From contig CAMAWD010000027.1 in assembly GCA_945861785.1 (NCBI GenBank), forward strand, positions 1 to 64,000: a stretch of DNA of 64,000 nt. Reading direction: 5' to 3'. This DNA comes from Rhodoferax sp. OV413 (lineage in GTDB: Bacteria; Pseudomonadota; Gammaproteobacteria; Burkholderiales; Burkholderiaceae_C). The notes beneath the pieces are model-generated. The model made no database searches. It was given only the letters and a program-made list of their open reading frames with translations, and was not told where the DNA came from. How positions within the stretch are numbered: position 1 is the stretch's first letter; every line of letters starts with the position of its first letter. Both the position numbers and the translations under genes were made by a program. Positions 7,999-16,554 of this stretch are shown in pieces.

Positions 7999-8685
7999 AT
8001 GGCTTTGGGCGATTGCGCCGTACTGGTGGAATTCGCCGATCACCTGGACCTGACCACCAATGCGCGCATACAACTGCTGGCACAGGCGATGCGGAATCAG
8101 CGCATGCCCTGGGTGCGGGACGTGGTTCCGGCGCTGGCGTCGATGGCGGTGCATGTTGACCCGGTTGTCCTGGGATTTTCGGACCCCGTCCTGCCGGTCA
8201 AGTTGTTGCTGGCCCAGTGCCTGGAAGAGGCTTTGGCGCCTGCGCAATCCAGCGAGCAGGTACAGATCCCGATTTGTTATGCGGCCGAGTTCGGACTTGA
8301 CCTGGACGACATCAGCCAGCGCACCGGCCTGGGGGTGGACCAGGTCATTCAGCGGCACTTGCAGAGCGAGTTCATGGTCCTGATGGTGGGGTTCGCGCCC
8401 GGCCACCCTTACCTGGGTGGTTTGGCGCCCAGTTTGTCGGTGCCACGCCGTTCCGCACCCAGAGTCAAGATGCCGTGCGGCGCGGTTGCCATTGCCAACG
8501 CCCAATGCGTGGTGTATCCGTTCGAGATACCGGGCGGCTGGAGCGTGGTAGGCAGAACGCCATTGCGCGTATTTGACGCCGGGCGAGAAAGGCCTAGCCT
8601 GTTCGAGCCGGGCGATCAGGTCCGGTTCGAGCGCATCGGCCGCGATCGCTTCGAGGAGCTGGCGCGCAAAGAGGGCACCGAGTGA
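7999..8685 (+). CDS. pxpB: 5-oxoprolinase subunit PxpB (KipI family)
   Basis: 228 aa from ATG 7999 (MALGDCAVLVEF); an in-frame TTG at 7969 would add ten residues. KipI/PxpB signatures are clear: VGFAPGHPYLGGL, SVPRRSAPRVKMPCG and EIPGGWSVVGRTPLRVFD. With PxpC and PxpA it forms the ATP-dependent prokaryotic 5-oxoprolinase, which opens 5-oxoproline (pyroglutamate) to glutamate. Its stop overlaps the pxpC start. The gene lies just after the ABC-ATPase remnant, so an upstream transporter for the same pathway may have been lost. Confidence 0.92.
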   Translation: MALGDCAVLVEFADHLDLTTNARIQLLAQAMRNQRMPWVRDVVPALASMAVHVDPVVLGFSDPVLPVKLLLAQCLEEALAPAQSSEQVQIPICYAAEFGLDLDDISQRTGLGVDQVIQRHLQSEFMVLMVGFAPGHPYLGGLAPSLSVPRRSAPRVKMPCGAVAIANAQCVVYPFEIPGGWSVVGRTPLRVFDAGRERPSLFEPGDQVRFERIGRDRFEELARKEGTE

Positions 8686-9734
8686 CTGGCTCGGCATACG
8701 TATTGGTCGAGCGGCCTGGAATGTTGACCACGGTGCAGGACTGCGGTCGGCACGGCTGGCAGCATGTGGGTGTTGTGCCCAGCGGCGCGATGGACTGCGG
8801 GTCGCTGCAACTGGCGAACGCGCTGGTGGGCAACAGTTTGGATCTGGCCGGGCTGGAGATCACGCTGCGCGGACCGACCTTGCTGTTCCAGTGCGACACG
8901 CTGCTGGCGCTGGCCGGAGCACAGTTTGGTGCCCGCTTGACCGTGGGTGGCCATGAACTGCCCTGCCCGCTCAACCGCCCGGTGCTGCTGCATGCCGGTG
9001 ACCGGCTGTCGATCGACCAACCGCGCCATGGGTTTCGTGCCTACCTGGCCATCGCTGGCGGCATCGATGTGGCCCCCACACTGGGCAGCCGCTGCACCTA
9101 CCTGGCCGCCGCGATGGGGGGCATCGAGGGGCGGGCGCTGAAAAAAGGTGACCCACTGCCGCTGGCAGGCGACGCGCACGACTTGGCGCATGCACGATTT
9201 GACCAGTTGGCCGGGGACCCAACCACCGCTGCCGCGCAGCTGCATTCGGTGCGCTGGTCGGTGGCACCGCGCAGCCTGCCACGCGACGAGCCCACAGTCG
9301 TGCGCTGCGTGGACGGACGCCATCGGCACTTTTTTACGCCCGAGGCCCTGGCGGCGTTCGAGGCTGGCAGCTACCGCATCTCGGCGCAGTCCAACCGCAT
9401 GGGGTACCGCATGCTGGGGGCCCGGCTGGAGCGTGCGCAACCCGGTGACATTCTGTCCGAACCAACCGCGCTGGGCACCGTGCAGGTGCCAGCAGACGGC
9501 CTGCCGATCGTTCTCATGGCCGACCACCAGACCACCGGTGGTTACGCCAAGATTGCCGAAGTTGCCACAGCCGACATCGGCCGCCTGGCACAGCTGCGGC
9601 CCGGCCAGGAAGTGCGTTTTGTGCGCTGCACGCTGGCTGACGCACGGGCTCTGGCGCAGGCGGAACACCAGGCTTTGCAAGTGGCGATGCAGGCGATCCG
9701 GCTCAAGTACAACGCGCCCACTGCGGGCCACTGA
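8682..9734 (+). CDS. pxpC: 5-oxoprolinase subunit PxpC (biotin-dependent carboxyltransferase-like, KipA family)
   Basis: 350 aa, overlapping pxpB by 4 bp. Family marks: VERPGMLTTVQDCGRHGWQH at the N-terminus, PSGAMDCGSLQLANALVGN, AIAGGIDV, SAQSNRMGYRMLG and ALGTVQVPADGLPIVLMADH. PxpC shares its fold with the carboxyltransferase part of urea carboxylase but works with PxpB in 5-oxoproline opening. Length and order (B-C-A) are standard. Thirteen bp separate it from pxpA. Confidence 0.93.
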   Translation: MTGSAYVLVERPGMLTTVQDCGRHGWQHVGVVPSGAMDCGSLQLANALVGNSLDLAGLEITLRGPTLLFQCDTLLALAGAQFGARLTVGGHELPCPLNRPVLLHAGDRLSIDQPRHGFRAYLAIAGGIDVAPTLGSRCTYLAAAMGGIEGRALKKGDPLPLAGDAHDLAHARFDQLAGDPTTAAAQLHSVRWSVAPRSLPRDEPTVVRCVDGRHRHFFTPEALAAFEAGSYRISAQSNRMGYRMLGARLERAQPGDILSEPTALGTVQVPADGLPIVLMADHQTTGGYAKIAEVATADIGRLAQLRPGQEVRFVRCTLADARALAQAEHQALQVAMQAIRLKYNAPTAGH

Positions 9735-9747
9735 TGGAGAAACCTTC

Positions 9748-10509
9748 ATGACCCAACACACCGTGGACATCAATTGCGACATGGGCGAGAGCTACGGCGC
9801 CTGGACCATGGGCAACGACGCTGCCGTGATGCCGCTCATCACATCGGCCAACATCGCCTGCGGCTTTCATGGCGGCGACCCGGCAACGATTCGCAAGACC
9901 ATCGCGCTCGCGGTCCGGGCCAAGGTCGCTGTGGGGGCCCACCCATCGCTGCCAGACCTGGTGGGCTTCGGTCGACGCACGATGCACATTACGGCGCAGG
10001 AGATGTACGACCTCGTGCTGTACCAGGCCGGAGCCGTGGCAGCCTTTGCCCGCGCTGCTGGTGTGCCCTTGCACCATGTCAAGTGCCATGGCGCCCTGTA
10101 CAACATGGCGGCCACCGACGAGGCACTGTCCACTGCCATGGCCAGGGCGGTGAAAGACCTGGGTGGCCATGTCCTGTTGTACGCACTGGCTGGCAGCAAG
10201 ATGGTGGCGGCGGCCCGGCAACTTGGTCTGGACGTCGTTCAGGAGGTGTTCGCCGACCGCGCCTACGAGGACGACGGCACCTTGCGGCCCCGCTCCCTTC
10301 CTGGCGCGATGATCGAGGATGAGGCTGCCGCCGTCGCGCGGGTGATTGGGATGGTGCAGCGCGGGCAGGTTCAAAGCCATGGTGGAAAGCCGATTGCCGT
10401 GTCAGCCGGCACGGTGTGCCTGCATGGTGATCAACCTGGTGCGCTGCAGTTCGCAACCACGCTGCGCCAGGCCTGCGCACAACATGGCATCGCGGTTGCC
10501 GCACCGTGA
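9748..10509 (+). CDS. pxpA: 5-oxoprolinase subunit PxpA (LamB/YcsF family)
   Basis: 253 aa starting MTQHTVDINCDMGESYG; the longer open frame to 9148 is a shadow of pxpC. Conserved LamB/YcsF features: DINCDMGESYG, SANIACGFHGGDP, VGAHPSLPDLVGFGRR, HVKCHGALYN, EVFADRAYEDDGTL and GTVCLHGD. PxpA binds 5-oxoproline and, with PxpBC, converts it to glutamate at the cost of ATP. In Burkholderiales such operons often sit with amino-acid or amide catabolism, as here beside the long minus-strand catabolic operon. Confidence 0.95.
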   Translation: MTQHTVDINCDMGESYGAWTMGNDAAVMPLITSANIACGFHGGDPATIRKTIALAVRAKVAVGAHPSLPDLVGFGRRTMHITAQEMYDLVLYQAGAVAAFARAAGVPLHHVKCHGALYNMAATDEALSTAMARAVKDLGGHVLLYALAGSKMVAAARQLGLDVVQEVFADRAYEDDGTLRPRSLPGAMIEDEAAAVARVIGMVQRGQVQSHGGKPIAVSAGTVCLHGDQPGALQFATTLRQACAQHGIAVAAP

Positions 10510-10719
10510 CGCAGCCAAACACACCGGCAAGCAGCTCCGCCATGGCACGGAGACAACGCACCGTCGGCATCATCGTATTGGTTCCCTGGAAGAAAAAATC
10601 GGCAGCACCCGGCATGGAGGGCGTGCGTGACCGACTGGGAGAAGCAGCGCTACCTGAAAATGGTCTGACCGCGAGCCCTGGCGTTGCTGGCGCACCGGAC
10701 CATTGCGCAACAAGGTCGA

Positions 10720-11688
10720 TCAGCAGCCCAGCCGGTTCAAGTCGGCGCAGGCAGCCGGCACGGTGACAACCCGCTGCAACCAGGCCTGTGGAACAGCGTT
10801 GCCAACGCCCCTCACAGCGGCGTCGGCGGCGCAGAGGGCACCCAGCATCAGGCTGCGCCCGCAACTATCGCCGCCGGCCAGGATATTGGCTTCAACAGCC
10901 TCCTGGTAACCGCCGGCACGCAAGGCGATGTGAAACAGCACTGGCAATCCCTGTGGCAGATGGCAGGGCATGCCAAATCGCGCACTGGCGGCTTGAGGGT
11001 CCAGCGCGGGCATGGCGAGCGCCTCGATCAGCAGTGGCCGCAAGACCGGCCCAGCCACTTCGGCGGCGGCGCCAAGCGCCTGGTCCAAGCCGACCCCCGA
11101 CATCACCCGGTGCAGCGCCAGCGCACAGGCATGGGCGCAGTCGCGGGCCACCGGATCGTCGTGCGTCACCGCGACTGCCTGCTGCACGATCGGCAGCAAA
11201 CTGTCCAGGTCTCCCGGGTGAAAAGCCACCATTGCAGGGACGCACTCCAGCGCCGGCAGCTGGTCGTCGTCCACACCGGATACGGCCGGATACTGCTCCG
11301 GCGTTGCACACGACAGCAGTCGAACCACCGTGCGACGCGTCGGGCGGTCGGCGTAACCAACCCAGGTGCCACCGGGTCCGAAACACGCCAGCCACTCCTG
11401 CTGGTAAGCCTGGCGCTGGAACACACCATCCCGGCGCGCGAGATGCGCCAACATCAGGCGGCAACTTTCGCCGTAGGGTGACAGGTCACCGGCCGTCTTG
11501 CCAGCATGGGCGTAATAGCCCTGCACGCCCGCATAACTGACAGGGTCGGGTGATCGAAACGCGAGGGGCCCACCCTGCTGCAATACACGCAGACGCGGTG
11601 CGTCGTAAATCCAGTGCAGTCCGAGCGCCGCGGCGTCAGCAACCAGCGCTCCCAACACCGCAGCGCGGCGCACAGGGTCGCCGGTCAT
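10720..11688 (-). CDS. ADP-ribosylglycohydrolase family protein, crystallin-J1-like
   Basis: 322 aa from ATG 11688, which overlaps the stop of the ATPase gene as ATGA. The N-terminus AAVLGALVADAAALGLHWIY is characteristic of the J1-crystallin-like branch of ADP-ribosylglycohydrolases. Near the C-terminus the usual metal-binding GGDTD segment is replaced by AGGDSCGRSLMLGAL. It is the last of 14 co-directional genes, translationally coupled to a polyamine-type importer. It may hydrolyse an N-glycosidic or related bond in the imported compound rather than deribosylate protein; that is inference. Confidence 0.8.
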   Translation of the reverse strand: MTGDPVRRAAVLGALVADAAALGLHWIYDAPRLRVLQQGGPLAFRSPDPVSYAGVQGYYAHAGKTAGDLSPYGESCRLMLAHLARRDGVFQRQAYQQEWLACFGPGGTWVGYADRPTRRTVVRLLSCATPEQYPAVSGVDDDQLPALECVPAMVAFHPGDLDSLLPIVQQAVAVTHDDPVARDCAHACALALHRVMSGVGLDQALGAAAEVAGPVLRPLLIEALAMPALDPQAASARFGMPCHLPQGLPVLFHIALRAGGYQEAVEANILAGGDSCGRSLMLGALCAADAAVRGVGNAVPQAWLQRVVTVPAACADLNRLGC

Positions 11689-12830
11689 GGCTCGTCGGCC
11701 AGCAGCTGGGCGTCCAGGGCACCCCATGTCAGCCATACCTGCGCACCGCATTCGGGCAAAACCGTTTCCGCCTGGTCAGCCAGTGTCACCACCAGTTCCT
11801 GGCCGAGTGCCTTGACCGTGCAGCGAAACAACGCGCCCAGGTGCAGGCAGCTGGTCAAGGTGCCCTCGATCGCATTGCCCCGGCTGTCACTGGCCGAAGC
11901 CAGGCGCAAGCGCTCTGGTCGGATGCAGACGGTGCCCTGGCGACCCGCGCCAGCGCCCCGGGCGGCGGCCACATGCACGCTGCCGCTGGACCCATCCGCA
12001 TAGGTCACCCGTGCCAGCAGTCCATCGCACTGTTCGACCAGCACCTCCAGCAAGTTGGCCTCGCCCAGAAAATCCGCGACAAAGCGTGTACTCGGGTATT
12101 TGTACACGTTGGTGGGGGTGTCGATCTGCTCGATGCGGCCGGCACGCATCACGGCGAGCCGGTCCGACATCACCATGGCCTCCTCCTGGTCGTGGGTCAC
12201 ATGCAGCACCGCCACACCGGTCTCGCGCTGGATCGCCTTGAGTTCCAGCTCGACTTGTTGTCGAAGTCGGCGATCCAGCGCACCAAGCGGTTCGTCGAGC
12301 AGCAGCGCAGTCGGGTCGATGATCAGCGCGCGTGCCAGCGCCACCCGTTGCTGCTGCCCGCCGGAGAGCTGCGCCGGCGTGCGGCCTGCGAACTCGGCCA
12401 GGCCCACGCGTTCCAGCATGCGTTTGCTGCGCACGGAGCGCTGGGCAGCCGGCACCTTGCGCATGCGCAGGCCGAACTCCACGTTCTCGGTCACCGTGAG
12501 GTGCGGGAACAACGCGTAGTTCTGGAACACGATTCCGAGGTTTCTCTCTCTCGGTGGCAAGGCCAAGATCGACTTGCCAGCCACCTGCACATCACCCTGG
12601 TCTGGCTCCACGAAACCGGCGATGACGCCCAACGAGGTGGTCTTGCCGGACCCGCTGGGTCCGAGCAGGGTCAGGAACTCACCGTCGCGCAAGGTGAAGC
12701 TCACATCGTGCAGCACCTGGACAGCGCCAAAGTGCTTGCCCAGGCCGGTGACAACGACGTCCCGCTCGGAGCTGGGGCCGCGCCTGATGGCGTCAAGCGC
12801 CGTCGATCGTAAAGGGGCCGCCACAGTCAC
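11685..12830 (-). CDS. Polyamine/opine-type ABC transporter ATP-binding protein (PotA-like)
   Basis: 381 aa from GTG 12830, whose GTGA overlaps the permease stop; the open frame further upstream is a shadow of the permease genes. Walker A GPSGSGKTT, Q-loop FQNYALFPHL, signature LSGGQQQRV, Walker B LLLDEPLGALD, and a C-terminal TOBE-like domain (about residues 280-381). This architecture is that of PotA/FbpC-type ATPases. It energises import with the two adjacent permeases and the binding protein at 16.6-17.7 kb. Confidence 0.92.
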   Translation of the reverse strand: MTVAAPLRSTALDAIRRGPSSERDVVVTGLGKHFGAVQVLHDVSFTLRDGEFLTLLGPSGSGKTTSLGVIAGFVEPDQGDVQVAGKSILALPPRERNLGIVFQNYALFPHLTVTENVEFGLRMRKVPAAQRSVRSKRMLERVGLAEFAGRTPAQLSGGQQQRVALARALIIDPTALLLDEPLGALDRRLRQQVELELKAIQRETGVAVLHVTHDQEEAMVMSDRLAVMRAGRIEQIDTPTNVYKYPSTRFVADFLGEANLLEVLVEQCDGLLARVTYADGSSGSVHVAAARGAGAGRQGTVCIRPERLRLASASDSRGNAIEGTLTSCLHLGALFRCTVKALGQELVVTLADQAETVLPECGAQVWLTWGALDAQLLADEP

Positions 12831-13672
12831 TCCTTGATGGCAATACGGTAGACCGTGCGGTGCACGCCAAACATCACGATCCCCAGCACCAGCGCAAACA
12901 CCACGACCGCCAGCAGCAGGGTGGACACGGCCATGATGGTTGGCGACAGATTGAACTGCACTTCGGTGAGCAACTTCACCGGCAGCGTCACCGCACCCGG
13001 ACCGGACAGGAACAGCGATACCACGACCTCGTCGAACGAGACCACGAATACCAGCAAGGCTCCCGACAGCAGCGCCGGCAGAATCGCCGGCAGGTAGACC
13101 CAGCGCAACACGGCCAGGGTACCGGCCCCCAGACTCATCGCCGATCGCACCAGGGCCATGTCGAGCTTGCTGAGCGCCGCCCGGACCGTGAGAAATACAT
13201 ACGGTACTCCCAGCACGGCATGGGCCAGCGCAATCCCTGCCAGGGTTCCGTTGAGCTGCACCTGGATGAAGAACTGGAATGTGCCCAGCGCCAGCACCAC
13301 CACCGGCATCGCCAGCGGGGCCAGGATCACAGCCGTTACCAGCGCCTCGCCACGCATGTGCAGCCGTGACAGGCCTATGGCCGCAAAACCCGCCGCCACG
13401 ACCGACAGCACCACAGCCACCCCCGACACCTTGAGTGAAAATACGATCGCCTGGCCCCAGCGCGGGTCGGCAAACAGCTCCCTGTAGGCGGCGAGCCCCC
13501 ATTGTTCGGGAGGAAACTCCACCACCTGGCCGGCCGTGAAAGACATCGGAACCACCGCCAGGATGGGCACCAGCAAGAACAGCAGTCCTGGCAATGCCAA
13601 CAGCAGCACAAGCGGACCTGCGGTCGGCTGGCGTCTGGTGGTTCTGGTGGTTCTGGTAGGCAAGGTCATCAC
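12827..13672 (-). CDS. ABC transporter permease, PotC-like
   Basis: 281 aa with about six hydrophobic segments, the first at residues 20-45 (PLVLLLALPGLLFLLVPIL). The EAA loop reads AMSLGAGTLAVLRWVYLPAI, the cytoplasmic contact with the ATPase. The N-terminus is Thr/Arg-rich from a short DNA repeat. It starts 18 bp after the PotB-like gene and overlaps the ATPase by 4 bp. It forms the inner-membrane channel of the polyamine-type importer with its neighbour. Confidence 0.9.
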   Translation of the reverse strand: MMTLPTRTTRTTRRQPTAGPLVLLLALPGLLFLLVPILAVVPMSFTAGQVVEFPPEQWGLAAYRELFADPRWGQAIVFSLKVSGVAVVLSVVAAGFAAIGLSRLHMRGEALVTAVILAPLAMPVVVLALGTFQFFIQVQLNGTLAGIALAHAVLGVPYVFLTVRAALSKLDMALVRSAMSLGAGTLAVLRWVYLPAILPALLSGALLVFVVSFDEVVVSLFLSGPGAVTLPVKLLTEVQFNLSPTIMAVSTLLLAVVVFALVLGIVMFGVHRTVYRIAIKE

Positions 13673-13690
13673 AACACGGCAGCTGGCGCC

Positions 13691-14545
13691 TCAACGGATG
13701 CGGCGTTCGGCACGCTGGTACAGCACGGTCAGTACACCTGTGGCGGCCACCAGCACCATCGCCACTGCCGATGCAACCTTGAAGTCAAGCAACTGCAGCG
13801 CATACAGCGCAACCACGTTCGCGAGCAGCTGGTCACGCGGTGTGCCAAGCGTCGCCGGAATGACATAAAACCCGGTGCAGATCACAAACACCAGCAAGGC
13901 CGACGCGACCACACCCGGCAAGGTGAGCGGCAACACCACATGGAGGAACACGCGCCATGGCGAAGCGCCCAGGCTCTCTGCGGCCTGCTCGACCCGTTTG
14001 TCCAGCCGCAGCATGACGCCCAGTATCGGAAAAATTGCAAACGGCACGGCAAACTGGACCATGCCGATGACCATGGCCGGTCGGCCGGGAAACATGTGGA
14101 TCGGCTCCTGCACAACGCGCAATGCCATCAGCAAGGCATTGACCGCGCCGTTGTCGCGCAACAGCGCGTTGAACGCCACCACTTTCACCAGTACGGTGGT
14201 GAGGAAGGCAACCACGACCAGCGTTGTCAGACAGGCGCGTGTGACCGGGCCGCAGCGCCAGATGGCAGCGGCGATCGTATAGGCCAGCGTCACGGCGATC
14301 ACCGTGATTTGCGCGCTGTCGGCGACGGTGTTCCATGCCGCATTGACAAACAGGGAATTGCCGAACAGTTCGCCCCAACCGGCGACACCGAGTTGCAGCG
14401 CATTTTGCACCGTGATGGCCAGCGGCAGAACCACGCCCACAGCGTACAGCACAGCCACCGGCAGCAGCCAGGCCCACGCCCCCCAGCGGGAATCAGCCGT
14501 TAACGGCGCGCCGGAAATCACCGCGCTCACGACCTGATCCACCAC
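13691..14545 (-). CDS. ABC transporter permease, PotB-like
   Basis: 284 aa with six predicted membrane segments, beginning near residues 25-48 (WAWLLPVAVLYAVGVVLPLA). The EAA motif is AAESLGASPWRVFLHVVLPL. It lies 27 bp after the dioxygenase beta subunit and 18 bp before the PotC-like partner. Its placement directly after oxygenase genes, with the binding protein on the other side of them, shows that transport and oxidation belong to one transcription unit. Confidence 0.9.
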   Translation of the reverse strand: MVDQVVSAVISGAPLTADSRWGAWAWLLPVAVLYAVGVVLPLAITVQNALQLGVAGWGELFGNSLFVNAAWNTVADSAQITVIAVTLAYTIAAAIWRCGPVTRACLTTLVVVAFLTTVLVKVVAFNALLRDNGAVNALLMALRVVQEPIHMFPGRPAMVIGMVQFAVPFAIFPILGVMLRLDKRVEQAAESLGASPWRVFLHVVLPLTLPGVVASALLVFVICTGFYVIPATLGTPRDQLLANVVALYALQLLDFKVASAVAMVLVAATGVLTVLYQRAERRIR

Positions 14546-14572
14546 TCACCCGCTGGCCGCGGGAGGGCGCGA

Positions 14573-15169
14573 TCAGAGGATGAAAGCGTAGTTGCCGAGA
14601 GGCGCATCGCGTTCCAACAAACATATGATCTTGGTGGAGATCAGCGCACCACCGGCGGGATCGCCAACGATCTCGTAGATCTGAAAGGCCGGCCAAGGCT
14701 TGGTGACCGCCTTGCGGTGCTCCCACAAGGTCAGGTTGGCGCGCGCCACGATGGTGCCTGCATCGGCGCTCCAGCATTCGATGTTGGACAACATGCGCCG
14801 GGTCCGCGAGGCCGGAATCTGTGCATGCAGATGGCCGGTGCGCAGCATGGCGACACGATCCGCCATGCGCCGCCGGTCATCGAGATAGACGCCACTTTCG
14901 ATGCGCGGGTCGGCGGGCTCGGCGCGGTTGGGAACCCAGTAAAGACAATCGGGCGCGAACATGCCGAGCCACTGGTCGTGCAGGCCATCATCGAGCAGCC
15001 GCGCTTCGCGGTACAACAAGCGGCTGACCTCGCCCTGTGCGTCGACCGCGCCAGCAGCGCCAGCGCCACGCGCTGCGTTCCACAGAGCCCAAAGGCGCGC
15101 ATAACGTGCATCGTCCACATACAGCGCGGGCTCGGCCGATTCAGCCGTGGCGCCAACAGCGCCGGTCAT
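14573..15169 (-). CDS. Aromatic-ring-hydroxylating dioxygenase, beta (small) subunit
   Basis: 198 aa. It matches the NTF2-like small subunits of Rieske oxygenases: REARLLDDGLHDQWLGMFAPD, a YWVPNR segment, DRRRMADRVAMLRTGH, and SRTRRMLSNIE. This subunit has no cofactor and stabilises the alpha3beta3 hexamer. The ATG overlaps the alpha-subunit stop by 4 bp, so equal translation is expected. The substrate cannot be read from this subunit. Confidence 0.9.
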   Translation of the reverse strand: MTGAVGATAESAEPALYVDDARYARLWALWNAARGAGAAGAVDAQGEVSRLLYREARLLDDGLHDQWLGMFAPDCLYWVPNRAEPADPRIESGVYLDDRRRMADRVAMLRTGHLHAQIPASRTRRMLSNIECWSADAGTIVARANLTLWEHRKAVTKPWPAFQIYEIVGDPAGGALISTKIICLLERDAPLGNYAFIL

Positions 15170-16509
15170 ACCAGAACGCGGGGATGCACATCCCGTCCCA
15201 TCAACTCACGCCAATAGGTGTAGGCGCCGCGGATGCCGGTCTCGTCCGACACCGCACCGGTGATGGCCCCGTCCGCACCGACCGATTCGCGGCTGGTTCC
15301 CAAGCCCTTGCTGAAATCCACCCATTCCATCTCCGGAATCGTCGACAGCGAATGCTGGATACGCTCGAATATCTCGTTGTCGTCGCGGTAGCCGAAGCCG
15401 GTGAAGTCTTCTATGAACCGGCTCTTGAGCGCGTTCACCTCGGCTGGTGCATCGTCGAGCACCACACCGTAGGAATGGACGATGGTCTTGTCGACCGCAA
15501 CCGGCTCATAGACATTGAACGAACCAGCCCCGGCGATGATCAGGTTCGGGTACAGGATGAGGTTGATTCCGGCACGGCCTGTCATGTTCAGGAATCGCTC
15601 GGTCTGCTCCGGATCGAACCGTGCCGCCAGGGCTGCCGCGTAGGTCTCGCGACCCGGCACCGGACGCGCACGGGCCCACGGCGACGGAATCGATGGACGC
15701 TGATCGATGGACTTGTGGCCGTGGCCGTAGTACTTGACGGTCATCGGCGTGTTGTCGCCACGAAAATGGTCCAGCGCCTTGCCGGCACCATGGCGCTCGC
15801 TGGTCATCTGCGCAACCGAACGATGCGTGAACGGCACGTGGTACATGTCGCCGTTGTTGTCATTTTGCAGCTTCCAGTTGGCGTTGAACACCATGCTGCT
15901 GCTGCGCACCACCCGCGCACCGGGCGTTGTGAGCGCAGTGCGCGACCAGTCGATCATTTCATGCGCCGGCCCGATCCACTGCGACAGCGGTTCGACATCC
16001 GGATTGAGCGAACCGAACACATACCCGCCATACGATTCGACGCGCGGAAAACGGCCCAAATTGTGTGCCGCCTTGTCGAACGCCGGTCCGTAGCCTTCGG
16101 CAAACGTCACGGTCTGCAACTCGCCGGTATTGGAAAACGCCCAGCCATGGTAGGCGCACTGGAAGCGCTTGGCATTGCCATGCGACTCCATGCACAGTGT
16201 TGTGCCCCGATGGGTACAACGGTTCATCAATGCCCGGATATCCCCGTCGGCAGTACGCGTGACGATCACCGGTCGACGGCCGACATTGATGCACTTGAAA
16301 TCGTTTGCCAACGGGATCTCGGTCTCGTGCAGCAGAAAAACCCAGGTTCCGCCGAATATCTTGACCATCTCCTGGTCGAAGATGGCCGGGTCGGTGAACA
16401 AGGTGCGGTGCACACTGCCGTCGGGCCGCACCAGCGCGTCGTAGGGGCTCTGCGGCATCGAATGTTCGCCCGGTGCAGGCATGGGACGCAGCGGTTGCAC
16501 AACAGACAT
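15166..16509 (-). CDS. Rieske non-heme iron oxygenase, alpha (large) subunit
   Basis: 447 aa. The Rieske 2Fe-2S centre is CTHRGTTL followed about 17 residues later by CAYHGW. The mononuclear iron ligands follow the usual D-x2-H-x4-H spacing in GDMYHVPFTH. It oxidises its substrate with O2 using electrons from a reductase. No ferredoxin or reductase is in the operon; the PDR-type reductase at 3.4-4.4 kb is the nearest candidate. Flanked by a polyamine-type binding protein and the beta subunit, its substrate is probably the compound that transporter brings in. Confidence 0.92.
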   Translation of the reverse strand: MSVVQPLRPMPAPGEHSMPQSPYDALVRPDGSVHRTLFTDPAIFDQEMVKIFGGTWVFLLHETEIPLANDFKCINVGRRPVIVTRTADGDIRALMNRCTHRGTTLCMESHGNAKRFQCAYHGWAFSNTGELQTVTFAEGYGPAFDKAAHNLGRFPRVESYGGYVFGSLNPDVEPLSQWIGPAHEMIDWSRTALTTPGARVVRSSSMVFNANWKLQNDNNGDMYHVPFTHRSVAQMTSERHGAGKALDHFRGDNTPMTVKYYGHGHKSIDQRPSIPSPWARARPVPGRETYAAALAARFDPEQTERFLNMTGRAGINLILYPNLIIAGAGSFNVYEPVAVDKTIVHSYGVVLDDAPAEVNALKSRFIEDFTGFGYRDDNEIFERIQHSLSTIPEMEWVDFSKGLGTSRESVGADGAITGAVSDETGIRGAYTYWRELMGRDVHPRVLV

Positions 16510-16554
16510 CGGGCTCTCCTTAGGGTCAACGATACAAGCGCGCCGCCTGGCCGA

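Noticed and set aside
13621-13660. Short GGTTCTGGT-type repeats at the start of the PotC-like gene
   Set aside because: They encode a Thr/Arg-rich leader and look like simple coding repeats rather than a regulatory element.
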